From Lewinellaceae bacterium (GTDB lineage Bacteria; Bacteroidota; Bacteroidia; Chitinophagales; Saprospiraceae), in the NCBI GenBank assembly GCA_020636045.1, contig JACJYP010000014.1, positions 25,818-89,817 of the forward strand: a stretch of DNA of 64,000 nucleotides, given 5' to 3'. The notes below the pieces were generated by a model, which searched no databases, had not been told where the DNA came from, and saw only the letters and a program-made list of their open reading frames with translations. A program made the translations under genes and the position numbers. Of the stretch, positions 1 through 8,616 are shown one piece after another. Within the stretch, counting starts at the first letter, position 1. Each line of letters opens with the position of its first letter.

Positions 1-756
1 GTGGGCCGCAAGGGCGTGCGCGATGTTACGCCACAGTTGATCGGCCGCGTGATCGCGCTCAGCAATGCGCTCCGCCCCTACCGTTATCTCGGAAGCGACT
101 CGCTGGTGGGTCGGGAACTCAGCCCCGAGCGTGGCTTTCTGCTGCTCTCGATCGTCAGCAGTGAAATTGATAAAAGCAGCCTCCAACAAATATACCGGTC
201 TGCCGATTTTTCCTATGCCGACCTGAAAAACGCCGTGCTGTCCGGTGAATATTTGAAGGGCGTCAACCTGACAGGCGCCGATCTGGAGAACGCCCTGCTC
301 GATGAAGCGGACCTTTCAGGCGCCAACTTAAGCGAGGCGGTGCTGCGCGGCGCCGTGATCGCACGCGCCAATTTGCAGGAAGCCAGATTGCGCGACGCCG
401 ACCTGTTCAAGACAAATTTTGAGTCGGCCGATCTTAGCAAAGCCAACCTGAGCGGCGCAAATTTGCGCGATGCATACCTGGCATCCGCCATTCTGCAACA
501 TGCACACCTGAACCGGGCCGATCTCTCAGGCGCCAACCTGAGCGGAGTGGAGGCGCTGACCGCCAACTTTGAACAAACCAATGCAGACAGTGCGCTGGTT
601 TCGGAATTTGGCTGGCTCGACTCTATCCGCCTGCATACGGTTTCCGATTCTGTGGGTTCGAATGGCTTGTCCTCCAGATATTATATTGATTCCGTGCAGA
701 CTGCTTTCGGCTGGCAATATATGTTGTTGAAGAAAAAAGTCGAAGTGAAGGAATAA
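1..756 (+). CDS. Pentapeptide-repeat protein, 5' end cut by window
   Basis: The reading frame is open from the first base, so the true start and N-terminus probably lie to the left. Residues about 65-195 form a run of pentapeptide repeats of the A(D/N)LXX type (for example ADLSGANLSEA and ADLSKANLSGA), which fold into a right-handed quadrilateral beta-helix. The C-terminal 55 residues are not repetitive. Such repeats act as protein-binding scaffolds and do not define a function; no membrane segment is visible in the visible part. It is convergent with hutH, with only 9 bp between the stops. Family call is sure, role unknown. Confidence 0.8.
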   Translation: MGRKGVRDVTPQLIGRVIALSNALRPYRYLGSDSLVGRELSPERGFLLLSIVSSEIDKSSLQQIYRSADFSYADLKNAVLSGEYLKGVNLTGADLENALLDEADLSGANLSEAVLRGAVIARANLQEARLRDADLFKTNFESADLSKANLSGANLRDAYLASAILQHAHLNRADLSGANLSGVEALTANFEQTNADSALVSEFGWLDSIRLHTVSDSVGSNGLSSRYYIDSVQTAFGWQYMLLKKKVEVKE

Positions 757-765
757 GGGCCTGCC

Positions 766-2283
766 TTATCCTTCACCGGGCAACCCTTCAAGCCCTTTTT
801 TCCGTAAAAAAGTAATGGTGGTTTCAATATCATTGTGCAAAACCCTGTCCGATTCCAGGCGCGGCACGATGCCTCTGTATTCGCGACGCAGGGCTTCGAT
901 CACGGGTGAAGAGCGGTGCGGTAATCTGAATTCGAGCGCCTGCATCACCACCATGAATTCAATGGCCAGCAATCTTTCAAGATTGAGTACGATCCGGCGT
1001 GCTTTGGTGGCAGCATTGGCGGCCATACTCACATGATCCTCCTGCCCGTTGCAACTGATGATACTGTCCACCGATGCCGGAGTGGAATACCCCTTGTTTT
1101 GGCTGACAATTGCCGCAGCCGTGTATTGAGCGATCATCATACCCGAATGCAGGCCCGGATTGTCGGTCAGGAAAGCCGGCAATCCTCTTTGTCCGCCGAT
1201 CAGTTGGTAAATGCGGCGTTCGGATATATTGCCCAGCTCGGAAAGCGCAATGCCGAGATAGTCGAGGGGCAGGGCAAGGGCCTGCGCGTGGAAATTACCG
1301 CCTGAAAGGATCAGGTCTTCTTCAGGAAAAATATTTGGATTGTCCGTAACCGAATTGATCTCTGTTTCGACTACCTGCTCGATGTGCGCCAGTGCATTGC
1401 GTGTGGCGCCATGAACCTGCGGCACACACCTGAACGCGTAGGGGTCCTGCACATCTTTCTTCTCGATGCCCGACAGTTCGCTGCCTTCCAACAAGGCCAG
1501 TATTGCCTTGGCCGTGCTTACCTGCCCGGCCTGCGGCCGTATCCGATGGATGTTGGCGTCGAGCGGCGAGTAGCGGCAGTTGAAGGCATCAAAGCCAATG
1601 GCAGCATTCAAATCGGCGAGCCGGGCCAGTCGCCGCGCTTCGAGCAGGCACCAGACAGCATAGGCAGAGGAAAACTGCGTGCCGTTGAGAAGGGCCAGCG
1701 CCTCTTTTGCCTTAAATGTAAGCGGTTGCAGATCGCGCAATTGTAGCAGTACATCTGCGCGCTGTCGCTTGCCCTCATGCCACATTTCACCAAGGCCGAT
1801 CAAAGGCAGGCTCAGATGCGCCAGCGGCGCCAGATCGCCCGAGGCGCCGAGAGAGCCGAGTTCGAAAACGACAGGCGTCATGTCGGCATTGTAAAAATCG
1901 ATAAGGCGCTCCACCACTTTTTCCCGAACGGCAGAATAGCCGTATGACAGACTCTGTATCTTCAGCAGCAGCATGATGCGCACAATTTCCGGCGGCACTT
2001 CATCGCCGGTGCCCGCCGCATGGCTGACCACCAGATTGTATTGCAGCTGTTCGATATCCCTGTCCGAAATACGAATGTTGCAGAGCGAACCGAAGCCCGT
2101 ATTGATGCCGTAATATAATTCCTCTGTATGAGCGATCTTGCCATCCAGATAGGCCCTGCAATCGCGAATCCGTTGTTGTGATTCGGTAGAAAGTGACAGA
2201 TTAAGTCCGTTCAGAACAATGTGCCGGATCGAGTCCAGGGTGATTTTTGAAGGGCTGATGTGGTGGAAGGAAATGTCGGGCAT
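766..2283 (-). CDS. hutH: Histidine ammonia-lyase
   Basis: Deaminates L-histidine to urocanate, the first step of histidine degradation, in the cytoplasm. The protein carries the Ala-Ser-Gly triad (residues 147-149, in GSLGASGDLAPLAHLSL) that cyclises into the MIO electrophile, and the YYGINTGFG segment (57-65) near the active site. The frame extends 22 codons upstream, but the ATG at 2283 gives 505 residues, the usual family length, and lies downstream of a good promoter box. No other hut genes are adjacent. A tyrosine or phenylalanine ammonia-lyase of the same fold is possible but less likely. Confidence 0.93.
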   Translation of the reverse strand: MPDISFHHISPSKITLDSIRHIVLNGLNLSLSTESQQRIRDCRAYLDGKIAHTEELYYGINTGFGSLCNIRISDRDIEQLQYNLVVSHAAGTGDEVPPEIVRIMLLLKIQSLSYGYSAVREKVVERLIDFYNADMTPVVFELGSLGASGDLAPLAHLSLPLIGLGEMWHEGKRQRADVLLQLRDLQPLTFKAKEALALLNGTQFSSAYAVWCLLEARRLARLADLNAAIGFDAFNCRYSPLDANIHRIRPQAGQVSTAKAILALLEGSELSGIEKKDVQDPYAFRCVPQVHGATRNALAHIEQVVETEINSVTDNPNIFPEEDLILSGGNFHAQALALPLDYLGIALSELGNISERRIYQLIGGQRGLPAFLTDNPGLHSGMMIAQYTAAAIVSQNKGYSTPASVDSIISCNGQEDHVSMAANAATKARRIVLNLERLLAIEFMVVMQALEFRLPHRSSPVIEALRREYRGIVPRLESDRVLHNDIETTITFLRKKGLEGLPGEG

Positions 2284-2320
2284 AGGTTGGCAACAAATCA
2301 ATGATTTATTTTTGGCGCCG

Positions 2321-2328
2321 CAAAGGTA
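2321..2328 (-). promoter_or_regulatory. Promoter -7 box for hutH
   Basis: On the - strand this reads TACCTTTG followed by CGGC, matching the Bacteroidota -7 consensus TAnnTTTG. It lies 37 nt upstream of the chosen hutH start. No clear -33 TTTG was found. Confidence 0.5.
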
Positions 2329-2593
2329 TCGCTTCGCGTTAAATTCCATTAATGGCCGGTTAAACGAAGGTTAAGGTCGCGCTCGGGATTTGACAATCAG
2401 CCTGCAAAAACTGTTGATTCAGAAACGGTTAGTTTTTATTTGGTAAATAAAATTAAACCCTTTAAGCAACTTGAGCGGGGCGTGCTGCGTCAGAAATGCC
2501 GTCCTGCGACGCGAAAACCGCTAATTTTGGCCCCGTATCCGGAAGGTAAAAAGCCCGCGGATGACCACATTTTAAATCAACATTCAACCAATC
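2329..2593. other. Gene-free spacer between hutH and skp genes
   Basis: Together with the hutH 5' flank this leaves about 310 bp between two divergent genes. Short open frames here have no family resemblance. I see no hairpin or RNA gene; it presumably holds the promoters of both neighbours. Confidence 0.5.
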
Positions 2594-3109
2594 ATGACAA
2601 AGAAGATTCTATCGACTGCACTTTTTGCATTTCTCCTGACCGCTATGGCTACCGCACAACGCATCGCCTATGTGGATGTGACGGAGGTGCTGGAAAGTTT
2701 GCCTGACTACCAGAAAGCCCAGGAACAACTGGACAAAGTGGCCACCCAATGGCGCCAGGAGATTGCCCAGGAACAGGACAAGGTGAAAGGGCTGTACAGC
2801 AAATATCAGGCTGAACAGGTGTTGCTCAGCGAAGAGATGAAAAAACAACGCGAGGAAGAGATCATGAACAAAGAGAAAGAGGTGCGCGAGATGCAGCGCC
2901 AGAAATTCGGACCGGAAGGGGCTTTGTTCAAAAAGCGCGAAGAACTGGTAAAGCCAATTCAGGACAGGGTGTACGGCACCATTCAGAAATTCGCCGAAGA
3001 CAAAGGTTATGAATTTGTCTTCGACAAAGGCAGCGCGTCGGGCATGCTGTATGCAGATAAGCGAAATGACAAGACGGAAGATATCAAAGCAATGCTGAAG
3101 AAAGGCTAA
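2594..3109 (+). CDS. OmpH/Skp-family periplasmic chaperone
   Basis: A 171-residue protein with an N-terminal signal peptide (KKILSTALFAFLLTAMATAQ, likely cut after Ala-Gln) followed by the short beta-strand RIAYVDVTEVLESLPDYQ and a long charged coiled coil (about residues 40-125), which is the jellyfish architecture of Skp. Skp holds unfolded outer-membrane proteins in the periplasm. A second, diverged copy follows 90 bp downstream, as is common in Bacteroidota. The order suggests tandem duplication; the two probably serve outer-membrane and T9SS client proteins. Confidence 0.88.
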   Translation: MTKKILSTALFAFLLTAMATAQRIAYVDVTEVLESLPDYQKAQEQLDKVATQWRQEIAQEQDKVKGLYSKYQAEQVLLSEEMKKQREEEIMNKEKEVREMQRQKFGPEGALFKKREELVKPIQDRVYGTIQKFAEDKGYEFVFDKGSASGMLYADKRNDKTEDIKAMLKKG

Positions 3110-3198
3110 TTTTGCGCCCGTTCGCCATCCACAGGCAAGGCGCCACTTTGCCGGCCTAAATGGCAAATACGACTTATCTTGCATTTAACAAACTGACT

Positions 3199-3711
3199 AT
3201 GAAGAAAGTACATGTGCTGGCGGTCGCAATGCTGTGTTTATTGGCAACGGCAGTGAACGCTCAGAAATTCGGGTATTGCAACTCTAAAGACCTGCTTACC
3301 CAAATACCTGAAATAAAAGCGGCCGATAGCGACCTGCAGGCCTTTCAAACGCAACTGACGAAAAAAGGCCAGGAGCGCGTTAAGGCCCTGCAGGACAATG
3401 CTGCCGAGCTGGATCGCAAAAAAAACCAGGGCATCATTTCTCCTAAAGAATATGAGGAGCAAATGGGGAAACTGGAAGCAGAACAGGAAAGTATCGCTGC
3501 ATACCAGGAAGAGGTGTATGACAAACTCGCCAAAAAGAGGGAAGAGTTGTACAAGCCCTTGCTGGACAAGATCAACAAGGCGATGGAAGACGTTGCCAAG
3601 GAAAACGGCTTTGATCTGGTGTTCGATTCCAGTACGAATATCCTGATATACGCGCACGAAACGCTCAACGTAACCCCGATGGTGAAAGCCAAACTGGGTA
3701 TCAGTAACTAA
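3199..3711 (+). CDS. OmpH/Skp-family periplasmic chaperone, second copy
   Basis: A 170-residue Skp-like protein. The ATG at 3199 puts the lysine-rich signal peptide (MKKVHVLAVAMLCLLATAVN-AQ) at the N-terminus; an upstream in-frame start would add 13 residues before it and is rejected. Then come KFGYCNSKDLLTQIPEIK and a coiled coil of roughly 85 residues ending in the conserved NGFDLVFDSS strand. It is clearly homologous to the gene at 2594-3109 but not identical. A terminator hairpin follows before murI. Confidence 0.88.
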   Translation: MKKVHVLAVAMLCLLATAVNAQKFGYCNSKDLLTQIPEIKAADSDLQAFQTQLTKKGQERVKALQDNAAELDRKKNQGIISPKEYEEQMGKLEAEQESIAAYQEEVYDKLAKKREELYKPLLDKINKAMEDVAKENGFDLVFDSSTNILIYAHETLNVTPMVKAKLGISN

Positions 3712-3740
3712 TACGTGCGTCTATGCACGGCAAATTTGAC

Positions 3741-3787
3741 AAAATAGGATGGGTGGCCTTGCCGGCCGGCTCGTCCTATTTTGTTTT
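3741..3787 (+). terminator. Rho-independent terminator after the skp pair
   Basis: AAAATAGGATGGG pairs with TCGTCCTATTTT around a GC-rich loop, followed by TTGTTTT. It separates the chaperone pair from murI. Confidence 0.6.
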
Positions 3788-3801
3788 CCGGGTAACTGGT
3801 T

Positions 3802-4581
3802 ATGAAAAAAGATCTTCCCATCGGCTTTTTCGACTCCGGAATCGGGGGGCTGACCGTTTTATATGAAGCGCTGCGCATGCTGCCGCATGAGCGCTATATA
3901 TATTACGCCGACAGCGACCGCGCGCCCTATGGTACGCGCCCAAAGGACGAAGTCAGGACATTGGCCCTGCACGCAACCGATTTCATTGTAGATCAGGGTG
4001 TAAAAGCCCTCGTGATCGCCTGTAACACGGCGACAAGCGCAGCCATCGGCGATATGCGGCAGCGATACAAGGTGCCGGTCATCGGCATGGAACCGGCCGT
4101 TAAACCCGCTGTCACGCATACAGGAGATCCGAAACGGGTGCTGGTATTCGCAACCGAACTGACCTTAAAAGAAGCGAAATTCAGAGAACTGGTCGCGCGG
4201 GTGGATACACGCAAGCAAGTAGATTTCCTGCCGCTGCAGGAACTGGTGCTTTTTGCCGAGCGATTTGAATTCGACGAGCAGGTGATCCTGCCCTATCTGA
4301 AGATGAAATTGCAGGCGGTGAACCTGAACGAGTACAGTACAATCGTGCTCGGCTGCACGCACTTCATCTATTTCAAAAAGATCATGGAACAGGTGATACC
4401 GCCCGACGTCCGGATCATCGACGGCAATCGCGGCACTGTCCTCAACCTGAAAAACCGGTTGGGCGAATGCCTGAACGAAGGGCCGGGCGGTATCACGTAT
4501 TTTCTGTCAGACCAACCCAAACCGGCTGCGTATTTTGAAAAATACCTGCGTTTGCTTGAGCCGGCATCTGCTAAAACTTAG
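3802..4581 (+). CDS. murI: Glutamate racemase
   Basis: Interconverts L- and D-glutamate to supply D-glutamate for peptidoglycan. The 259-residue protein carries both halves of the two-base active site: FFDSGIGGLTV near the N-terminus (Asp11, Ser12), Cys74 in ACNTATS and Cys185-Thr-His187 in GCTHF. Length and motif order are standard. Its 3' end overlaps the convergent porP/sprF-like gene by 11 bp, so the two share transcription-termination space. Confidence 0.95.
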   Translation: MKKDLPIGFFDSGIGGLTVLYEALRMLPHERYIYYADSDRAPYGTRPKDEVRTLALHATDFIVDQGVKALVIACNTATSAAIGDMRQRYKVPVIGMEPAVKPAVTHTGDPKRVLVFATELTLKEAKFRELVARVDTRKQVDFLPLQELVLFAERFEFDEQVILPYLKMKLQAVNLNEYSTIVLGCTHFIYFKKIMEQVIPPDVRIIDGNRGTVLNLKNRLGECLNEGPGGITYFLSDQPKPAAYFEKYLRLLEPASAKT

Positions 4582-5608
4582 GACAGAGGATATCTTCATT
4601 TTCATATTCGCCCAGGTAAGCAATGGATAATTCAAACGCGCCCTGGCGCTGGTTTGCCTGCAAAGCACGCAGGTTGAGGTCATAACTCAACCCGACCAGC
4701 ACGTTATTGAATTCAATGCCCACCAGTCCGACTACAGCGTCGAGGCCCATGCCATCGTCATTGCGGACGGGGCGTGCCCAACCGCCGATATGCAGTGCCG
4801 TGCCTCCGTACTTGCCCATGGCAACCCGAAAATTGGTGCCGGCATTGATTTCCATATGCGGCCCCTGTTTGGCCACCAAAACGCGCGGCAACAGCGATAC
4901 GCGATTGTCATTGGTAAGCGGAATGCTGGCGGCGAGTTGACCGGATATTTTCATATACAGTTTATCGCCCTCATTGCTGTTCTCGTAAAAAGAGATCTGC
5001 GGCTGGAGAAAATGATGCAGCGCCACACCGGCAAAAATATTACCCGAGCGGCCCACTTCTGCGGTATAATTCAGACCTACGTTGTAATCCGTGAAGGAGA
5101 AGTTGTTTTCGGGCAAATTTTCCCCTGTGGTCAGCACATAACCGGATGTGCCGTCGAATTCGTCGTGGAAATTCAGTGACTCATAGTTGACGTTCCGTTG
5201 GGTCAGGCCTCCCTGAATGCCCAGGGTCAAAAATTGCCGGTTTGAAGAACCCAGCGATTTGTGGTAGGCCATCGAAACGGCGATCTGCGTTGTGCTGAAG
5301 TCAACGATACTGACCCGGTCGGTAAAGAACATCAGCCCAAGTCCGAAAGCGTCTTCCTGTACGCGCTTTCCCGGAGCATCGAAACGAAGGTCGGCTGCCA
5401 CCGCAAAAGTTTTGATAGGATTGTCGAGCACTTTGCGCCACTGGTCGCGGTAGATCATCCCCACACGATAACGCCCTTCCATGGCGCCGGTAAGCGCGGG
5501 GTTCAGCGTCAGCGGCGAAGCATAAAACTGGGTAAAATGTTTATCCTGGGAGATCGCTTGCGAAAAACACACACAAAGCAAGAAGCAACAAAGGAGAAGT
5601 TTATTCAT
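4571..5608 (-). CDS. PorP/SprF-family T9SS membrane protein
   Basis: A 345-residue outer-membrane protein of the PorP/SprF family, associated with type IX secretion and with anchoring of gliding or peptidoglycan-binding components in Bacteroidota. The ATG at 5608 begins with a signal peptide (NKLLLCCFLLCVCFSQAIS-Q); next is the family hallmark HFTQFYASPLTLNPALTGA, followed by repeated beta-strand stretches such as GRYRVGMIYRDQW. An in-frame start 8 codons upstream is less likely. No other T9SS genes are next to it, so it is an orphan paralogue rather than the core PorP. Confidence 0.87.
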   Translation of the reverse strand: MNKLLLCCFLLCVCFSQAISQDKHFTQFYASPLTLNPALTGAMEGRYRVGMIYRDQWRKVLDNPIKTFAVAADLRFDAPGKRVQEDAFGLGLMFFTDRVSIVDFSTTQIAVSMAYHKSLGSSNRQFLTLGIQGGLTQRNVNYESLNFHDEFDGTSGYVLTTGENLPENNFSFTDYNVGLNYTAEVGRSGNIFAGVALHHFLQPQISFYENSNEGDKLYMKISGQLAASIPLTNDNRVSLLPRVLVAKQGPHMEINAGTNFRVAMGKYGGTALHIGGWARPVRNDDGMGLDAVVGLVGIEFNNVLVGLSYDLNLRALQANQRQGAFELSIAYLGEYENEDILCPKF

Positions 5609-5629
5609 AGGATCGGTAATAAGTTTGGG

Positions 5630-5637
5630 CAAAGGTA
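5630..5637 (-). promoter_or_regulatory. Promoter -7 box for porP/sprF-like gene
   Basis: TACCTTTG on the - strand, 21 nt upstream of the start codon, fits TAnnTTTG. The -33 element is not convincing. Confidence 0.45.
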
Positions 5638-5834
5638 GCCGATTTGTAATGTCAGATAAAAAGTTCGTTGAGAATGCTGCCGCAAAACGCTATCTGAATT
5701 CAAAATCTGGTAAAAACTGGCAAGTTTAACACATCGCATCAAAAGCGCCCAAACTTGCATTGAACCCAAAACTTTCTACCTTTCGCCTTGATAATCATAT
5801 AACTGGGCAACTTACTACAACACAATCACTGCAC

Positions 5835-7874
5835 ATGGAAACATCGAAACCCGCCCCTTTCAAACCCTACATTGCCCCGGAAAATACTTCGGTCAGGGAA
5901 TTTACTTTGCGCGCCGTAATACTGGGAGCCATCTTCGGCATTCTCTTCGGTGCCGCTACGGTGTACATGGCGCTAAAGGCCGGACTGACGGTGTCGGCTT
6001 CCATTCCCATTGCCGTGCTGGCTATTTCTCTGGGTCAGCGGTTCTTCAAGACCTCGATCCTGGAAAATAACATCATACAAACAGCAGGCTCTGCAGGAGA
6101 GTCCATCGCTGCGGGGGTGGTCTTCACCCTGCCTGCCTTTTTGTTCCTGAGCGATGGTATCGGAAAAGGCTTTTTCAATTACTGGACGATCCTGATGCTG
6201 GCCATTTTTGGCGGCATCCTGGGGGTATTAATGATGATACCGCTCCGCCGTTCGCTGATCGTGAACGAACACGGCAACCTGCCCTATCCTGAAGGCACCG
6301 CTTGTGCGCAGGTGCTGATCGCGGGTGATAAAGGCGGCGATTTTGCCCAAATGGCCTATCGAGGGCTCGGTTTTGCTTTTGTGTACGCACTGTTACAAAA
6401 GATATTTCATGTGATCGCCGAGACGCCCACCTGGTTTGCGGCGGTAAAGAACAAGTATCTGCCTGCCGCAGCAGTCGGCGGAGAGATCACACCCGAATAC
6501 CTCGGCGTCGGCTATATCATCGGCCCGAGGATCGCCGGCGTACTGGTTGCCGGCGGCGTACTGGCATGGCTGGGTCTGATCCCTTTGATTGCGACCCTGC
6601 TCGGCGAACACCAGGATATCATCGCAGCGCAACTGGGCAAATTGAACCTGCTGGACCCTGCGCAGGCGAACGCCCGCTACGGCTGGGACCCCGCTACGCA
6701 GGAATTTGGCAATCTTTCCGAAGCCGTTTACAGGGCCTATGTCAGACAGATCGGCGCCGGCGCGGTCGCCGGTGCAGGTTTTATTACACTTTTCAAAACC
6801 CTGCCCACCATTATTGCATCGTTCAAAGAGAGCATCGGCGATCTGCGTACGCGTGGAACGGGTGCTGCGGTCAGCCGTACCAACAATGACTTGTCGCTGA
6901 AAGTAGTAGGCATCGGCAGTCTGGCGCTGGTGTTGCTCATGGTGATCTTGCCCGGCGTGCCGGGTGATAGCATCGGCGGGAAGTTACTCCTGGGCCTCCT
7001 GGTGATCGTGTTCGGCTTTTTCTTCGTCACGGTATCGAGCCGTATCGTCGGCATTATCGGCAGCAGCAACAATCCGATTTCCGGTATGACCATTGCTACG
7101 ATCATGGGCACGGCGCTGGTATTCATCGGTGTGGGCTGGACGGGCAAGGTGTTCGAACCGATGGCCCTCGTCGTTGGCGGTATGATCTGTATCGCCGCGG
7201 CCAATGCGGGCGCCACTTCGCAGGACCTAAAAACGGGATACATTGTAGGCGCGACGCCGCGTTATCAGCAGCTGGCGCTTTTTATCGGGGTTGTTGTCTC
7301 TTCGCTGGTCATCGGCATGACCGTGCTTTTCCTCGACACACCCACCAAACCCGGCATCGATCACGCAATCGGAAACGAATTCAATGCGCCGCAGGCTACC
7401 TTGATGGCCACGCTGATCAAAGGACTGTTGTCATTCAACCTCGACTGGCAGTTCGTACTCGTCGGTCTTTTCGTAGCGATCACACTTGAATTATGCAGTG
7501 TCAAATCACTGTCTTTCGCCGTTGGGCTGTATCTCCCGCTATCCACTACCCTGCCTATCTGGGTTGGCGGCGCCATCAGGGGCCTGACCAACTGGATGGC
7601 CGAGCGGAAAGGCGAAAAGCCTGAAGATGAAGACCTGGGCAAAGGAAGTTTGTTTGCCACCGGCCTGGTTGCCGGCGGCGCGCTGATGGGACTGCTGGCT
7701 GCGTTGTGGAGTGCCAAGGAGGCGGCCTATCCGGAAGGTCAGGGCTGGCTGCCCGTGCTCAATCTGGAAGAATCGATCAGGCATTCGATCGGAGATGTGA
7801 ACTACGAATTGCTGGGGGTGGCATTTTTCGTTTCGCTCGCCTATATCCTGATCAGAGCAGCCCGCTCGAAGTAA
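5835..7874 (+). CDS. OPT-family oligopeptide transporter
   Basis: A 679-residue polytopic inner-membrane protein of the oligopeptide transporter (OPT) family, with some 14-16 hydrophobic segments from residue 20 onward. Conserved stretches include AVILGAIFGILFGAATVYMALKAG type N-terminal helices and NEHGNLPYPEGTACAQVL, the typical OPT motif between early helices. Substrates in the family are peptides or metal-siderophore complexes; which applies here cannot be read from sequence. The frame opens at a TTG 25 codons earlier, but the ATG at 5835 (METSKPAPFKPYIAP) fits related proteins better. A strong hairpin follows. Confidence 0.9.
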   Translation: METSKPAPFKPYIAPENTSVREFTLRAVILGAIFGILFGAATVYMALKAGLTVSASIPIAVLAISLGQRFFKTSILENNIIQTAGSAGESIAAGVVFTLPAFLFLSDGIGKGFFNYWTILMLAIFGGILGVLMMIPLRRSLIVNEHGNLPYPEGTACAQVLIAGDKGGDFAQMAYRGLGFAFVYALLQKIFHVIAETPTWFAAVKNKYLPAAAVGGEITPEYLGVGYIIGPRIAGVLVAGGVLAWLGLIPLIATLLGEHQDIIAAQLGKLNLLDPAQANARYGWDPATQEFGNLSEAVYRAYVRQIGAGAVAGAGFITLFKTLPTIIASFKESIGDLRTRGTGAAVSRTNNDLSLKVVGIGSLALVLLMVILPGVPGDSIGGKLLLGLLVIVFGFFFVTVSSRIVGIIGSSNNPISGMTIATIMGTALVFIGVGWTGKVFEPMALVVGGMICIAAANAGATSQDLKTGYIVGATPRYQQLALFIGVVVSSLVIGMTVLFLDTPTKPGIDHAIGNEFNAPQATLMATLIKGLLSFNLDWQFVLVGLFVAITLELCSVKSLSFAVGLYLPLSTTLPIWVGGAIRGLTNWMAERKGEKPEDEDLGKGSLFATGLVAGGALMGLLAALWSAKEAAYPEGQGWLPVLNLEESIRHSIGDVNYELLGVAFFVSLAYILIRAARSK

Positions 7875-7904
7875 GATTTAAGCAAAATGCTCAGGGTATT
7901 TACT

Positions 7905-7943
7905 AAACCGCAGTTTCCTGAAGGTCAGGAAACTGCGGTTTTC
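7905..7943 (+). terminator. Terminator after OPT transporter
   Basis: Near-perfect hairpin: AAACCGCAGTTTCCTGA, loop AGG, then TCAGGAAACTGCGGTTT ending in TTTTC. It is symmetrical enough to work for the convergent gene at 7969 as well. Confidence 0.75.
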
Positions 7944-7968
7944 ATGTCTGGTCTGCTTCAGGGCCTGA

Positions 7969-8421
7969 CTACTGACAGTCGATGTCGACAATAAAGCAGT
8001 TTTCCGCTTCCCGTACTGAGTAATTGCCGGGGAGAAGTGTCGAAATATTCATTCCCAGGTCTTTTGCAAGCGCTTCAGGAATCGGGCAGGACTCAGGCAT
8101 GGCAAATATGCCGTTCCTGAATTGCCGGCGGAACAGGTCGATACAGAGAAATTCGCGGAAGAACAGCAACCGGACCCTCGATGGATCGATATCGCAGCCG
8201 GAAACGAAGGCAACCGTGTGGCGACAATTTTTGGCAGGTGGCTGTTGCAGGAAAAGATCGCTTGAAAGTTTGCAGATACCGGTGCCACGGCAGTCCTGAC
8301 TGGGCATGCCGAAAACGATATCGCAGCGGATCAATTGAGATTGTTGGCCGGAGAAGGCGGAAAGCAGAGATGATCCCGTTGTCAATGGAGAACGGAAACC
8401 GGTGGATGAGATGTTAGACAT
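7969..8421 (-). CDS. Hypothetical cysteine-rich protein
   Basis: A 150-residue protein that I do not recognise. It has no signal peptide or membrane segment. Cysteines are regularly placed: DCRGTGIC near residues 43-50, NCRHT near 65, SGCDID near 75, a single Cys in FREFLCIDLFRRQF, and a final DIDC. The C-terminal half has hydrophobic/charged periodicity typical of a folded domain. Codon use resembles neighbouring genes, so it is likely real. It stands alone between a terminator and a 195-bp non-coding gap. Metal binding by the cysteines is a guess. Confidence 0.6.
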   Translation of the reverse strand: MSNISSTGFRSPLTTGSSLLSAFSGQQSQLIRCDIVFGMPSQDCRGTGICKLSSDLFLQQPPAKNCRHTVAFVSGCDIDPSRVRLLFFREFLCIDLFRRQFRNGIFAMPESCPIPEALAKDLGMNISTLLPGNYSVREAENCFIVDIDCQ

Positions 8422-8616
8422 AGTTAATGAATTGAAACAACTACGTGAAATCGGTTAGATTAAAAATAAAATTAAAGGGAATGGGGTCAATAACAAAGAA
8501 AGCGGTCAGATATCGCCGGAAAAGGCAATAACTGTTCCAATATGTCTTCAGGAATAAAAAAATGAACCAAAAATGGTAGATCGGAAAACGGGTCGCCTTT
8601 TCGCAGCGCAACCCGC

